NCBI RefSeq assembly: GCF_900128455.1
Contig: NZ_LT635783.1
Span: forward strand, 1,638,919 to 1,702,918
From: Bacteroides mediterraneensis
GTDB lineage: Bacteria > Bacteroidota > Bacteroidia > Bacteroidales > Bacteroidaceae
Length of the DNA: 64,000 nucleotides
Direction of reading: 5' to 3'
Positions 16,821 to 25,513 of the stretch are shown here, piece after piece (within the stretch, counting starts at the first letter, position 1; the number at the start of each line of letters is the position of its first letter). The notes beneath the pieces were generated by a model. The model saw nothing but the letters and a program-made list of their open reading frames with translations, searched no databases and was not told the origin of the DNA. Both the position numbers and the translations under genes were made by a program.

Positions 16821-17800
16821 TGAAAAGATAATGAATAAAGCTTATATATATTTGCTCATTACATTTTTGGGTATTCCATTTACTTTCTTCTATAATCTTT
16901 TTTCAAGTATTCTACGTGCTATTGGAGATAGTAGAACACCTTTTTTGTTTTTGGCTTTATCAACTCTGATAAATATATTATTGGATTTATTGACTATTCT
17001 CTTATTGGATTGGGGTGTAACTGGTGCAGCTATTGCAACGGTGCTTTCACAAGGAATATCAGCCTTACTTTGTTATATATACATTTACAGAAAGTATGAT
17101 ATACTTAAGGGTTCCAAACACGATAAAAAATTTGATTTAAGAATTGCAAGGCAGTTATTGTATATAGGTATTCCTATGGGACTGCAGGTTTCAATAATAG
17201 CTATAGGGATGATTATGCTGCAAAGTGCCAATAATTTTCTTGGAACTGTTTATATTGCTGCATATACTTCCGCAATGAGAATTAAAATATTTTTTGTCTG
17301 TTTGCTTGAAAGTCTTGGTATAGCTATGGCTACTTATAGTGGACAGAACTATGGTGCCGGAAAACCTGAAAGAATATGGTTAGGAATAAAATCAGCTTTA
17401 AAAATAGTAATAGTATATGTTTTAATATTGAATATAATTGTTTGGAGTTTCTCAAAAGAATTGGTTCTGTTGTTTATTGATTCCTCAGAGATTGATGTTA
17501 TTGAGAATGCAGCTTTGTTCATAAGGATTTCTGCAATATTCTTTATTGTATTGGGAGTTTCATTTATATTCAGATATACTATCCAAGGGGTAGGTTATAC
17601 TCGACTGGCTTTGTTTTCCGGAATATCAGAAATGCTGGCAAGGACATTTGTTAGTGTTTTTGCAGTCCCCATATTCAAATTCTGGGCTATTTGTTTTGGA
17701 GACCCCATTGCTTGGACGTTTGCTGTATTATTTCTTTTACCTGCATTTAAGTTTGTTAATAGAAAATCGTTGTTAATAAATAACTGAATTTTATATCCAT

Positions 17801-17857
17801 TATACGGAACAAGTATTGTCTATTATAAAAAGCATAAACAATACTTAATTCCGTATA
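17801..17857 (+). terminator. Hairpin downstream of the MATE gene
   Basis: TATACGGAA and AAGTATTGT on the left pair with ACAATACTT and TTCCGTATA on the right (18 bp with small bulges). It begins 14 bases after the MATE stop. A U-tract is weak, so termination is likely but not certain. Confidence 0.5.
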
Positions 17858-18086
17858 TCCTTATTTATAGGTAGTGTTTCATTCAGTGTGTCTGAAATGA
17901 GTCTTCAGATCTTTTAGATGCTCCTTTTTGAATAGGATTGCTTAGCTTTATTTCTGTATATTTGTGGATTGTGGGAATAATACAAACACAATATGATTAC
18001 TAGAAAATTTATAAAAGTCTCTGTATAAAAAATAATAAGAAATATAGCAATCAGAGAATAAAAGTAAAGCTTTTCAACGTCTGAAA

Positions 18087-18168
18087 AAACGCAAGGACGT
18101 TTTACTTGAAACGCAAGTACATTTTGATTAAAACGCAAGTGCGTTTCATGGCAAACGCACTTGCGTTT
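18087..18168. repeat. 22-nt tandem repeat array A (four units)
   Basis: Units start at 18087, 18109, 18131 and 18153, exactly 22 bases apart. Cores are AAACGCAAGGACGTTT, AAACGCAAGTACATTT, AAACGCAAGTGCGTTT and AAACGCACTTGCGTTT, each followed by a different 6-base linker. Cores 3 and 4 are perfect reverse complements around the linker CATGGC, giving a 16-bp hairpin followed by eight or so T's, so the right half also looks like a plus-strand terminator. Related arrays occur at 40909 and 62215. Confidence 0.85.
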
Positions 18169-18438
18169 TTTTTATACGGATAAACGCTTGAAAATGAAGG
18201 AAGAAAGGATGTCTTCATTTTGAAATGGCCTCTTTTTTCATTTCTGGGCGGAAGCTGAATCCAATTCTGTAAAACTGACTTATGATTTTTCATCGCCTGT
18301 GTGTGTCGATGTCTCCGTACGAATGTGATGAGGTATTTCTGCCGGGAGGTTGCAGCGTTTAGTGGCAGCCGTTCGGGGAAATCTCCTAATTAATATTAAA
18401 ATCTGGAGTCGGGCAAAATCCTTTTCAGGCTTTTCTTG

Positions 18439-18454
18439 TTGTATATTCATACAA
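18439..18454. promoter_or_regulatory. Palindrome upstream of the IdeS-like gene
   Basis: TTGTATATTCATACAA has perfect 6-bp arms and a 4-base centre, 37 bases before the ATG. It has the size of a dimeric-regulator operator; no factor can be assigned. Confidence 0.35.
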
Positions 18455-18490
18455 ACTAGACTTAAATTACATACTCTTTAATTTAACCGA

Positions 18491-20164
18491 ATGAAAAAAA
18501 TCTTCTTTCTCGCCACTTTGGTGAATGTGGCTTTGTGGACGCTTTGTATGACTTCGTGTAACAGGAATCTGCCGGAGAGCGGCACGGAACAACCGCCAGC
18601 CGGCAGGGTGGACTGGGATATGCTGCTGGAGGGCTCGCGGGCCGCGATGAAAGCCGACGGGAGTGGCCGTTTTGAGGAAGGAGATACGGTGGTGGTGTAT
18701 GCCCGCAATGTGAAGGACGGACGCACACAGCACTACACGCTTCGGTTGTCGAACGGGAAGTGGATGCCCGAGCTGTACTGGGCGGAAGTGGGAGAGGATG
18801 TGGAGTTTACAGCTTGGCACGTGGCTCCTGCGCTTCGTCTGCATCAGGGCAGTCAGTCTTCCTCCGATTATTCCCATACGCTGGCTGCCGACCAGCAGGA
18901 AGTGGGATACCGCCGTTCGGATTTGCTGCGGGCACAGGCTCGTGTGCAGATGGGCGGGAAAGTGCAGCTGCATTTCAAGCATGCGCTTCATCGGCTGCGT
19001 CTGGTGCTGGAAAGCAAGGATGCATCGTATTCCAAAGAACAGTTGCAGCAGGCGGAAGTGAAGGTATATACGCCTTGCCAGCTTCCGTTCAGCCTGTCCG
19101 ATGGGATGCTGAAGCTCCCGTCTGATTATCAATGGGTGAAGATGGCCCGTCAGACCGATGGGGCGTGGGTGGCGTTGGTATGCCCGCAGGAAACAAAGGC
19201 GTTGCTTGCTGAGGAGTGGATTCACATCCGTATCGACGGGCAGGACGTCGCTGTGAAAGTGCCCGAGACGGTCGACGGAAAGCCGTTCGAACGTTTGGAG
19301 GCAGGGAAGGAAACAGTGTATCGGCTGAACCTGCAAAAGGGAAACACACCGGATGCCTTTGCGGGAACCACCCGCTGGGTGTATGGAGTGAAGGAGCCTG
19401 CCGAAGGGCAATGGGAGGAAGACCGTACCCAGCTGCCTTGGACGGAGGGCTGTGGATGGTTCGACTGCAACAAGGTGAATCCTTCGGACGTGTCGGCCCG
19501 TGGCGACGGACTGATGTGTTGGGCGGCGGCCACTTCGAACCTGATTCACTGGTGGCTCCAGCAGAACAACGAAACGGAGGCTGTGAAAGCCTACAAGGGA
19601 CCGAAGGCGGTGCCTGCCGACATGCTGCGCAGCGAGGTCTTCCAGCTGTTCAAGAACCGTTTCCCCAATCGGGGGGACTATCCGCTGAAGGCCATCAATT
19701 GGTTCTTCAATGGGGTGTTCCATCGGAAGCTGTATGACACTGACCAGCCGGACTCTCATGCCGGATTCTTCCGTACGCAGCTGGGTTCCCATTCGCTGGG
19801 CGCGGAATACGTGGGCATGGATTTGATGCGCGACCGCTTCAATGCGATTATCAAGCAGGCATTGTCTTCGCAGCAGGGCATCTTGTTTATTGTGAATATC
19901 GGAAGAGCCTGGTCTACCCATGCCGTAACGCTATGGGGGGTGAAGTTCGATGAGAACGGGCTGATTGATACCCTTTACATGGTAGACAACAACGATGGTC
20001 GTTATGATACGCGGGGTACCATCCGGGAGATGAAGGTGCAGTACCTTCCATACTCCAGCACGAATCCGGATTTGTATCCTTATGTGCCCAACAGCTTGGG
20101 AAATTTCACTATCCGCATTGAGTCGCTCTGCACCTTGAGTCTGGGGCGGGAGTGGATAAAGTAG
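18491..20164 (+). CDS. Lipoprotein with fimbrillin-like domain and IdeS/Mac-type cysteine protease domain
   Basis: A 557-aa lipoprotein: signal peptide ending in a lipobox-like CMTSC (Cys23), a fimbrillin-like beta domain (about 40-285; FEEGDTVVVYAR, VEFTAWHVAP), then a domain matching streptococcal IdeS (about 290-550). Conserved points are TRWVYGVKEP, GWFDCNK (oxyanion Lys328), GLMCWAAATSNLIHWW (nucleophile Cys343), THAVTLWGVKFD (His477) and MVDNNDG (Asp499/Asp502). IdeS cleaves the IgG hinge; whether this protein does is unknown. Anchoring through Cys23 would place it on the envelope. All expected catalytic residues are present. Confidence 0.82.
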   Translation: MKKIFFLATLVNVALWTLCMTSCNRNLPESGTEQPPAGRVDWDMLLEGSRAAMKADGSGRFEEGDTVVVYARNVKDGRTQHYTLRLSNGKWMPELYWAEVGEDVEFTAWHVAPALRLHQGSQSSSDYSHTLAADQQEVGYRRSDLLRAQARVQMGGKVQLHFKHALHRLRLVLESKDASYSKEQLQQAEVKVYTPCQLPFSLSDGMLKLPSDYQWVKMARQTDGAWVALVCPQETKALLAEEWIHIRIDGQDVAVKVPETVDGKPFERLEAGKETVYRLNLQKGNTPDAFAGTTRWVYGVKEPAEGQWEEDRTQLPWTEGCGWFDCNKVNPSDVSARGDGLMCWAAATSNLIHWWLQQNNETEAVKAYKGPKAVPADMLRSEVFQLFKNRFPNRGDYPLKAINWFFNGVFHRKLYDTDQPDSHAGFFRTQLGSHSLGAEYVGMDLMRDRFNAIIKQALSSQQGILFIVNIGRAWSTHAVTLWGVKFDENGLIDTLYMVDNNDGRYDTRGTIREMKVQYLPYSSTNPDLYPYVPNSLGNFTIRIESLCTLSLGREWIK

Positions 20165-20212
20165 GGTAGAGAGCATCCAATGAAGAATAATAACCTTATA
20201 TAATCAACTACC

Positions 20213-20392
20213 ATGAAAAAGAAAATAATGATTTTATTGATAGGTTTGGGCGTATCATTGCTAGTCTCTTCGTGTTCAACCATTTTGGACATAATATTGA
20301 GGAGTAACCAATGTATATATCCTGATTGTACGGAACAGGCAACCGACGGTTCTGCTTATTGTTCCCGTCATAAACCTTATTATTTTAGATAA
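20213..20392 (+). CDS. Small Cys-rich lipoprotein (59 aa)
   Basis: A short gene 48 bases after the protease gene. The product has a lipoprotein signal (MKKKIMILLIGLGVSLLVSSC, lipobox Cys21) and a tail with CIYPDCTEQATDGSAYCSRH, a C-x4-C-x10-C-x2-H pattern like a treble-clef or zinc-knuckle. The signal and the knuckle together make a real gene likely despite the size. Its function is unknown. It may share the protease transcript. Confidence 0.7.
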   Translation: MKKKIMILLIGLGVSLLVSSCSTILDIILRSNQCIYPDCTEQATDGSAYCSRHKPYYFR

Positions 20393-20520
20393 ATCCACGA
20401 GGCTCCTGTTTTTATGGTTGAAAGTGAGTAAGGTTGTTTTTGTGTGTTGAAACTGCTTTCAAGGCGGATGGCCCTTTCTCTGGTCCAGTCCGCTCACTCA
20501 CCTCCTTTATACGGAATAGT

Positions 20521-20578
20521 CGAAAAAAAGCCAACCCATTCACCTTGTTTTGTGTGCGAATGGATTGGCTTTTTTCGG
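20521..20578. terminator. Bidirectional terminator
   Basis: AGCCAACCCATTC and GAATGGATTGGCT pair with one mismatch and are flanked by A-runs on the left and T-runs on the right. It lies between the small lipoprotein gene and the convergent TlpA-like gene. Confidence 0.8.
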
Positions 20579-20621
20579 CTATTTACGGCATGTGCCGCTT
20601 TTGTCTTCGAGACACTTGAGG

Positions 20622-22523
20622 TTATTCAATCATTTTCTTCAAGGTATCCTTCATGACTTCGTGGTTGCGTAAATCGTTGCGGAGCTGATAGTGTCCGGAC
20701 TTGTCCACCAGCACATACGAAGGAATACCGTCAATCTTGAATTGTTCGCAGAGATACTTCCATTGCTCGTCGTTCAGGCGGAAATGTTTCCCCTTGATGT
20801 TTGGAATCGCCTGCTTGTAAGCGACGAGGGGAGACGTTTCGTTGGCAAGGTAAATCCATACCAGGTTGTCGCTCTTCAGTTCCTGCTCCTTCAGTGGCTC
20901 GTTGGCACGGATGGACATGCGGCAAGGCCCGCACCAGGTGTTCCAGAAATCCACCAGGATGACTTTTCCCTTGTAGGGTACGATGAGGGCTTCGAAGAGC
21001 TTGTCCACAGGCACGTCTGGTGTCTTCTCGATGACGGCTTTTCCCTCTACCGCTTTGAGGGCGGCCTGTGCGTTTTCCTGCATCTTCAGAATCGCATCCC
21101 GGTAGAACGGGTTGTGTACGCCTTCAAGCGTGTGCCGGTCGGCCTCTGTCAGTGAGATATTCGCGGCTTTCTGTACCAAGGGAAAGACCCGTTGCAGGTC
21201 TTCGGCGAAGGTGCCTTTCAGTCCCGCTTCCTCGGGCCAGGCAATGAGTGGGTTGGAGAAACAAGAAGCATAGTACATGATATTTTCTCCCATCAGCAGT
21301 TGCTCGTCGGCGATAGGGAAGAGCTTGCACAATGCGGCACGGTTTTTGGCCGTCAGCGAGTCAATCTTCAGGTCCAGCGGTTTGTTGCGGTCCCACTGGT
21401 TGTGTATCATCCGGTAATTATAGGTACGGAGGGCGTCGCCTTGCGCCATGGCTTCCACTGCTTCCTGTTTCAATTTCAGCAGGGCCAGTTCTTTGCCCAC
21501 CGGTGGCAGGCTGCTTTGTGCGATACTGTCGGAGAGTGACTGGTAAAGTTGGACGACATGCTGGGTATATTCGGCGGCCGTCATCTTGTAGTCGGCAAAT
21601 TCCCTTGAATAAAGCTCCATGCTATAAGGTGTATCCGGATACAGTGCGGGAGAGGTCAGTCCAGCGTATGTGCCTGTGGCGTAGCATGCCGGCGTACTCT
21701 TGAAGGGAGGAAGTTGCTTCTCCTGCGTCCGGCGGTCCATGAGCATCTGTCCGCTTTGGTGCATGTCGATATACAAGTCAATTTCTTCGCCTGGAGCCAG
21801 CCAGAACTTGTTTACTCCTATTCCTGCAAGAGCAAAAGCCTGTGCGGAACCGTACTGCCAGAACTTGAATTCAGCCTCTCCCGTGTCTGCATTGATGGGG
21901 GCGGTGTAAGACTGCTGGCCGTTCAGCAGGGTATTGACATAGAGATTCACTTCCTTTGCCAGTTCTTTCCGGTAGCCCGAAAGATGGACGTGCACCACGG
22001 TCTCGCCCATTTTGAACAGGGGAGCGGGAAGGGAAGAAGGTACGGCCTCGTTCGCACGGATGACTTCGGCCGGGATGTCGGACGGCAGGGTGGCTTCCGT
22101 TTTTCCCGTCAGGTCGATGCCGAACAGCTTGAAACAATCGTCGCAATCGGATTCGATGAAGTCGAACGAGCGTGTGTCGCGGGGGAGGGGTTCAAAGCTC
22201 AGCCGGAAGGAGGCTTCTCCCGTTTCGGGCATCCAGAAGAGAGAATCGGCTTCAATGCCCTGCGTGCCTTTCAAGGCATATTTCTTGCCGTCGGCTTGCA
22301 GGTAAGATTCGGAACTGATTTTAATCCAGTAGTGCGGACGGAAATAGGCGTCCGTATAGAGCACCGTGGCCGTGTCGCTCAGTTCCACTTTCGCAATGTC
22401 GAGCGTCATGGTATTGGCCGACTCGATGAAGGGGTTCTCTACGCTTCTGGGAACAGGCGTGTTTGCTGCGGTGGCCAGCCATGCGGTGGCGGCCAATGCC
22501 AGTAGGGTCATTTTATTTTTCAT
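20622..22523 (-). CDS. TlpA-family thioredoxin-like protein with large N-terminal region
   Basis: A 633-aa exported protein with a signal peptide (about 1-20, MKNKMTLLALAATAWLATAA). A long beta-rich N-terminal region and a helical middle precede a C-terminal thioredoxin fold (about 495-630) with the active site WCGPC in VILVDFWNTWCGPCRMS and the cis-Pro segment DGIPSYVLVDKSG. Such Bacteroidota proteins reduce or isomerise disulfides in the periplasm. It stands alone, convergent with the IdeS-like unit and divergent from the TonB receptor. Confidence 0.85.
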   Translation of the reverse strand: MKNKMTLLALAATAWLATAANTPVPRSVENPFIESANTMTLDIAKVELSDTATVLYTDAYFRPHYWIKISSESYLQADGKKYALKGTQGIEADSLFWMPETGEASFRLSFEPLPRDTRSFDFIESDCDDCFKLFGIDLTGKTEATLPSDIPAEVIRANEAVPSSLPAPLFKMGETVVHVHLSGYRKELAKEVNLYVNTLLNGQQSYTAPINADTGEAEFKFWQYGSAQAFALAGIGVNKFWLAPGEEIDLYIDMHQSGQMLMDRRTQEKQLPPFKSTPACYATGTYAGLTSPALYPDTPYSMELYSREFADYKMTAAEYTQHVVQLYQSLSDSIAQSSLPPVGKELALLKLKQEAVEAMAQGDALRTYNYRMIHNQWDRNKPLDLKIDSLTAKNRAALCKLFPIADEQLLMGENIMYYASCFSNPLIAWPEEAGLKGTFAEDLQRVFPLVQKAANISLTEADRHTLEGVHNPFYRDAILKMQENAQAALKAVEGKAVIEKTPDVPVDKLFEALIVPYKGKVILVDFWNTWCGPCRMSIRANEPLKEQELKSDNLVWIYLANETSPLVAYKQAIPNIKGKHFRLNDEQWKYLCEQFKIDGIPSYVLVDKSGHYQLRNDLRNHEVMKDTLKKMIE

Positions 22524-22686
22524 GTAGGTTCAGGTTTAATTGTTTGTGTAAATATAAGGAAAGCTTTGTTCTGGGAAAAGAAAAACGTTAAAAATGTAAG
22601 GGAGACATATACAAATTGATAAAGAAAAGTTTTGTCTTTCTTGAAAAATCTTGTGTATATATAATATTTATTTGAATTATATTCGT

Positions 22687-22694
22687 TATCTTTG
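22687..22694 (+). promoter_or_regulatory. -7 box of the TonB-receptor operon
   Basis: TATCTTTG (TAnnTTTG) lies 60 bases before the receptor's ATG, with TTTG at 22671-22674 slightly closer than the usual -33 position. Confidence 0.5.
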
Positions 22695-22753
22695 CACTAA
22701 GAAACATTTATTAATGTTCAATTAACACTATTCTTTTAACTAAAAACAGAATT

Positions 22754-25492
22754 ATGAAAAGAAACCTAATTCATTTCCTGTTGATGGCTGTGATGGCTGT
22801 ATGCAGTGTGTCTGCTTTTGCTCAGACTACTACAGTGAAAGGTCAGCTTGTTGACTCAGAGACGGGCGAACCTTTGGTCGGTGCCGCCGTTATAGTGGAA
22901 GGTCTGTCACAAGGTTCAGTGACCGACATTGACGGCTACTTCAAGCAAAGTGTGGCTGCGAATTCTACATTGGTATTCAAGTATGTAGGCTACAAAGACC
23001 TGAAGCAGAAGATTACCCGGAAGGACGCTTCTGTCGATTTGGGCGTGATTAAAATGCAGCCTGATGCCGTGATGTTGAACGATGTCGTCGTTACTTCTTC
23101 GGTGGCCATTGCCCGTAAAACTCCGGTGGCTGTATCAACAGTGGCGCCGGTGTTCATTGAAGAGAAACTCGGGACAAAGGAGTTTCCGGAAATTCTGAAG
23201 TCCACGCCTGGAGTCTACGCCACCAAACAGGGAGGAGGTTTCGGTGATTCTCGTATCAATATGCGCGGTTTTGAGTCGGAGAACATTGCGGTGATGATAA
23301 ACGGTGTGCCGATGAACGACATGGAATGGGGTGGCGTTTATTGGTCCAACTGGGCCGGACTTTCTGACGTGACCCGCAGCATGCAGACGCAGCGTGGTTT
23401 GGGAGCCTCCAAAGTGTCGGCTCCTTCAGTAGGTGGTTCTATCAATATTGTGACCAATTCGGTAGAGGCCAAAAAAGGGGGTTCCGTCTCTTATGCGATG
23501 GGAAATGACGGATACAATAAAATCATGTTCAATGTGTCGACAGGTATGAGCAAGTCGGGATGGGCCTTGACACTGCTGGGTGCCAAGACTTGGGCTGACG
23601 GATATATTCAGGGTACGGAATATGAAGCTTACAACTGGTTCATCAACATTGCAAAGCGTATCAATGACAATCATCAGCTGTCGTTTACGGCTTTCGGAGC
23701 TCCCCAGTGGCATAACCAGCGCAACAACAACGACTGACTGACCATCGAAGGCTGGCAGACACTTGCCAAGAAATATATGAACGGGGACAGTCCATATAAG
23801 TATAACCCTACTTATGGCTATGGCTTGAATGGGGAAAGAAAAACGTCTGCCCGCAATGCCTATCATAAACCTCAGCTTTCATTGAACCATTTGTGGCAGA
23901 TTGATGAAAAGTCATCTTTGAGTACAGCGCTTTATGCTTCTATCGGTAATGGATATGGATATGCCGGACAAGGACTGGAATCGACCGACCGGAGTAACTG
24001 GTACGGTGCTTCTTATGGTACGTTGAATACGACTTTCCGTCACGAGGATGGAACGTTTGCTTACGACGAGGTTTATAAACTGAATCAGGAAAGCGAGAAC
24101 GGTTCCAAAATGGCCATGTCAAAGTCTTACAACAAACATACCTGGCTTGGTTTGCTTTCTACTTATACAACGAAATTCGGTAAGAATATCGACTTTTATG
24201 GGGGTGTAGACTTCCGTTATTATAAAGGTGTACATACCAATGAACTTTGCGACCTGTATGGAGGCGACTATTTTGTGGACTCTTCTTCTCGCCAGAATGT
24301 GCTGGTGGCCAACAATGCCGCTGCGGCTGCCGGCAGTGCTTTCGTCAATCAGAAGCTGCAGGTAGGTGATGTGGTTTATCGCGATTACGATGGATATACG
24401 GTGCAGGAAGGGGTCTTTGCACAGGCTGAATACAATAAGGATAAGCTGAGTGCGTTTGTGGCCGGTTCTATTTCAAATACGGGTTACTGGCGTTACGACC
24501 GCTTCTACTATGATGCGGCTCATGCAAAATCAGAAACTGTCAACTTCTTGGGATGGACAGTGAAAGGTGGTTTGAACTACAACCTGACTGAAAATCACAA
24601 CCTGTTTGCCAATGTCGGTTACATCAGCCGTGCTCCTTTCTTCTCGGGAGGCGCTTTCCTGCAGTCTACTACAAGTAACCTGACCAACCCGGATGCGGTG
24701 AATGAGAAAGTGTTCTCGGCGGAACTGGGTTATGGCTTCCGTTCCAAATTCCTGACGGCAAACCTGAACCTGTATCACACCAAGTGGATGAACAAGACCA
24801 TGAGCCGTGGTATCGATTTGAAAAATGAGGAAGGTGTTTTTGTAGACCGTATCAGCATCAACATGAGTGGAGTCAATGCGATTCATCAGGGTGTGGAATT
24901 GGATTTCGTGGCGAAACCGTTCAACTGGCTGGATGTGCGTGGTATGTTCTCTATGGGTTTCTGGCGTTGGGACTGTGATGCCAAGGGTTATTTCTATGAT
25001 TCTACCGGACAGCCTGTAAAGAGCTGGACAAACCAGGGACAGATTACACATGCTTCCGGCATTCAGGCCGAAGACCATGCTTCGATGACCATCCATCTGA
25101 ATGGTACGAAAGTGGGTAACTCGGCTCAGACTACTGCGGCTCTGGGACTGGATGCCAAGATTACTAAAGACCTGAGCGTGGGTGTGGACTGGAACTATTA
25201 TGGCCGGAACTATGCGGAATGGTCGTTCAACTCCAATGATTTGGTGGCCAACGGAGAGAAGTCGTATGACGATCCATGGAAGATGCCGGATGCAAATGTT
25301 TTCGACTTGAGCGCCAGATATCGTTTCAACATCGGAAAAATCAGTGCGACACTTTATGGTAACATCGACAATGTATTCAATCAGGAATATATCACGGATG
25401 CCGTTGACGGTGCTTCACACACCTGGAAGGATGCCCGTGTGTTCTACGCATGGGGCCGTACTTACAGCGTGAGACTGAAACTTAATTTTTAA
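22754..25492 (+). pseudogene. TonB-dependent outer-membrane receptor interrupted by an in-frame TGA
   Basis: A receptor of 912 codons: signal peptide (MKRNLIHFLLMAVMAVCSVS), CarboxypepD_reg-like domain (about 27-105), plug (VAPVFIEEKLG to NIVTNSVEA) and a 22-strand-type barrel ending in RTYSVRLKLNF. A single TGA at 23735-23737 follows QWHNQRNNND, and the same frame continues with LTIEGWQTLAKKYMNGDSP to 25492. Related receptors usually have a sense codon (often Gly) at this spot, so one base change would explain it. Sequencing error or genuine inactivation cannot be separated here. The lipoprotein partner follows after 21 bases. Confidence 0.85.
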
Positions 25493-25513
25493 TCTCTAAA
25501 GTTGGTGGAATTT

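Larger units (their letters stand above)
13605..17787 (+). pseudogene. MATE-family multidrug efflux transporter, split by an insertion sequence
   Basis: Codons 1-131 (13605-13997; from MLKIASNRDMTSGSPLTVLI) and codons from 16828 to the stop at 17787 (IMNKAYIYLLITFLGIPFTF onward) join exactly in frame when the IS and one 7-bp target copy are removed. The joined product has 450 aa, the usual MATE length with 12 helices. The N-terminal part has the typical LLGNLLQQTYSIVDAVIVGK segment. Each fragment alone lacks part of the cation/substrate path, so the transporter is almost certainly inactive. The clean reconstruction points to a recent insertion. Confidence 0.9.
17858..18490. other. Long intergenic region holding repeat array A and an upstream palindrome
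   Basis: There is no gene in these 633 bases. The region contains the 22-nt tandem array (18087-18168) and a short palindrome at 18439-18454 ahead of the IdeS-like gene. It also marks the change from AT-rich DNA on the left to GC-richer DNA on the right. Short open frames crossing the array are produced by its stop-free sequence. Confidence 0.5.

Noticed and set aside
18087..18293. Short proteins rich in KRTCV/KTHLRF across the repeat arrays
   Set aside because: The repeat core has no stop codon in any frame, so open frames arise automatically. The 22-base period shifts frame at each unit and nothing outside the repeats looks coding.
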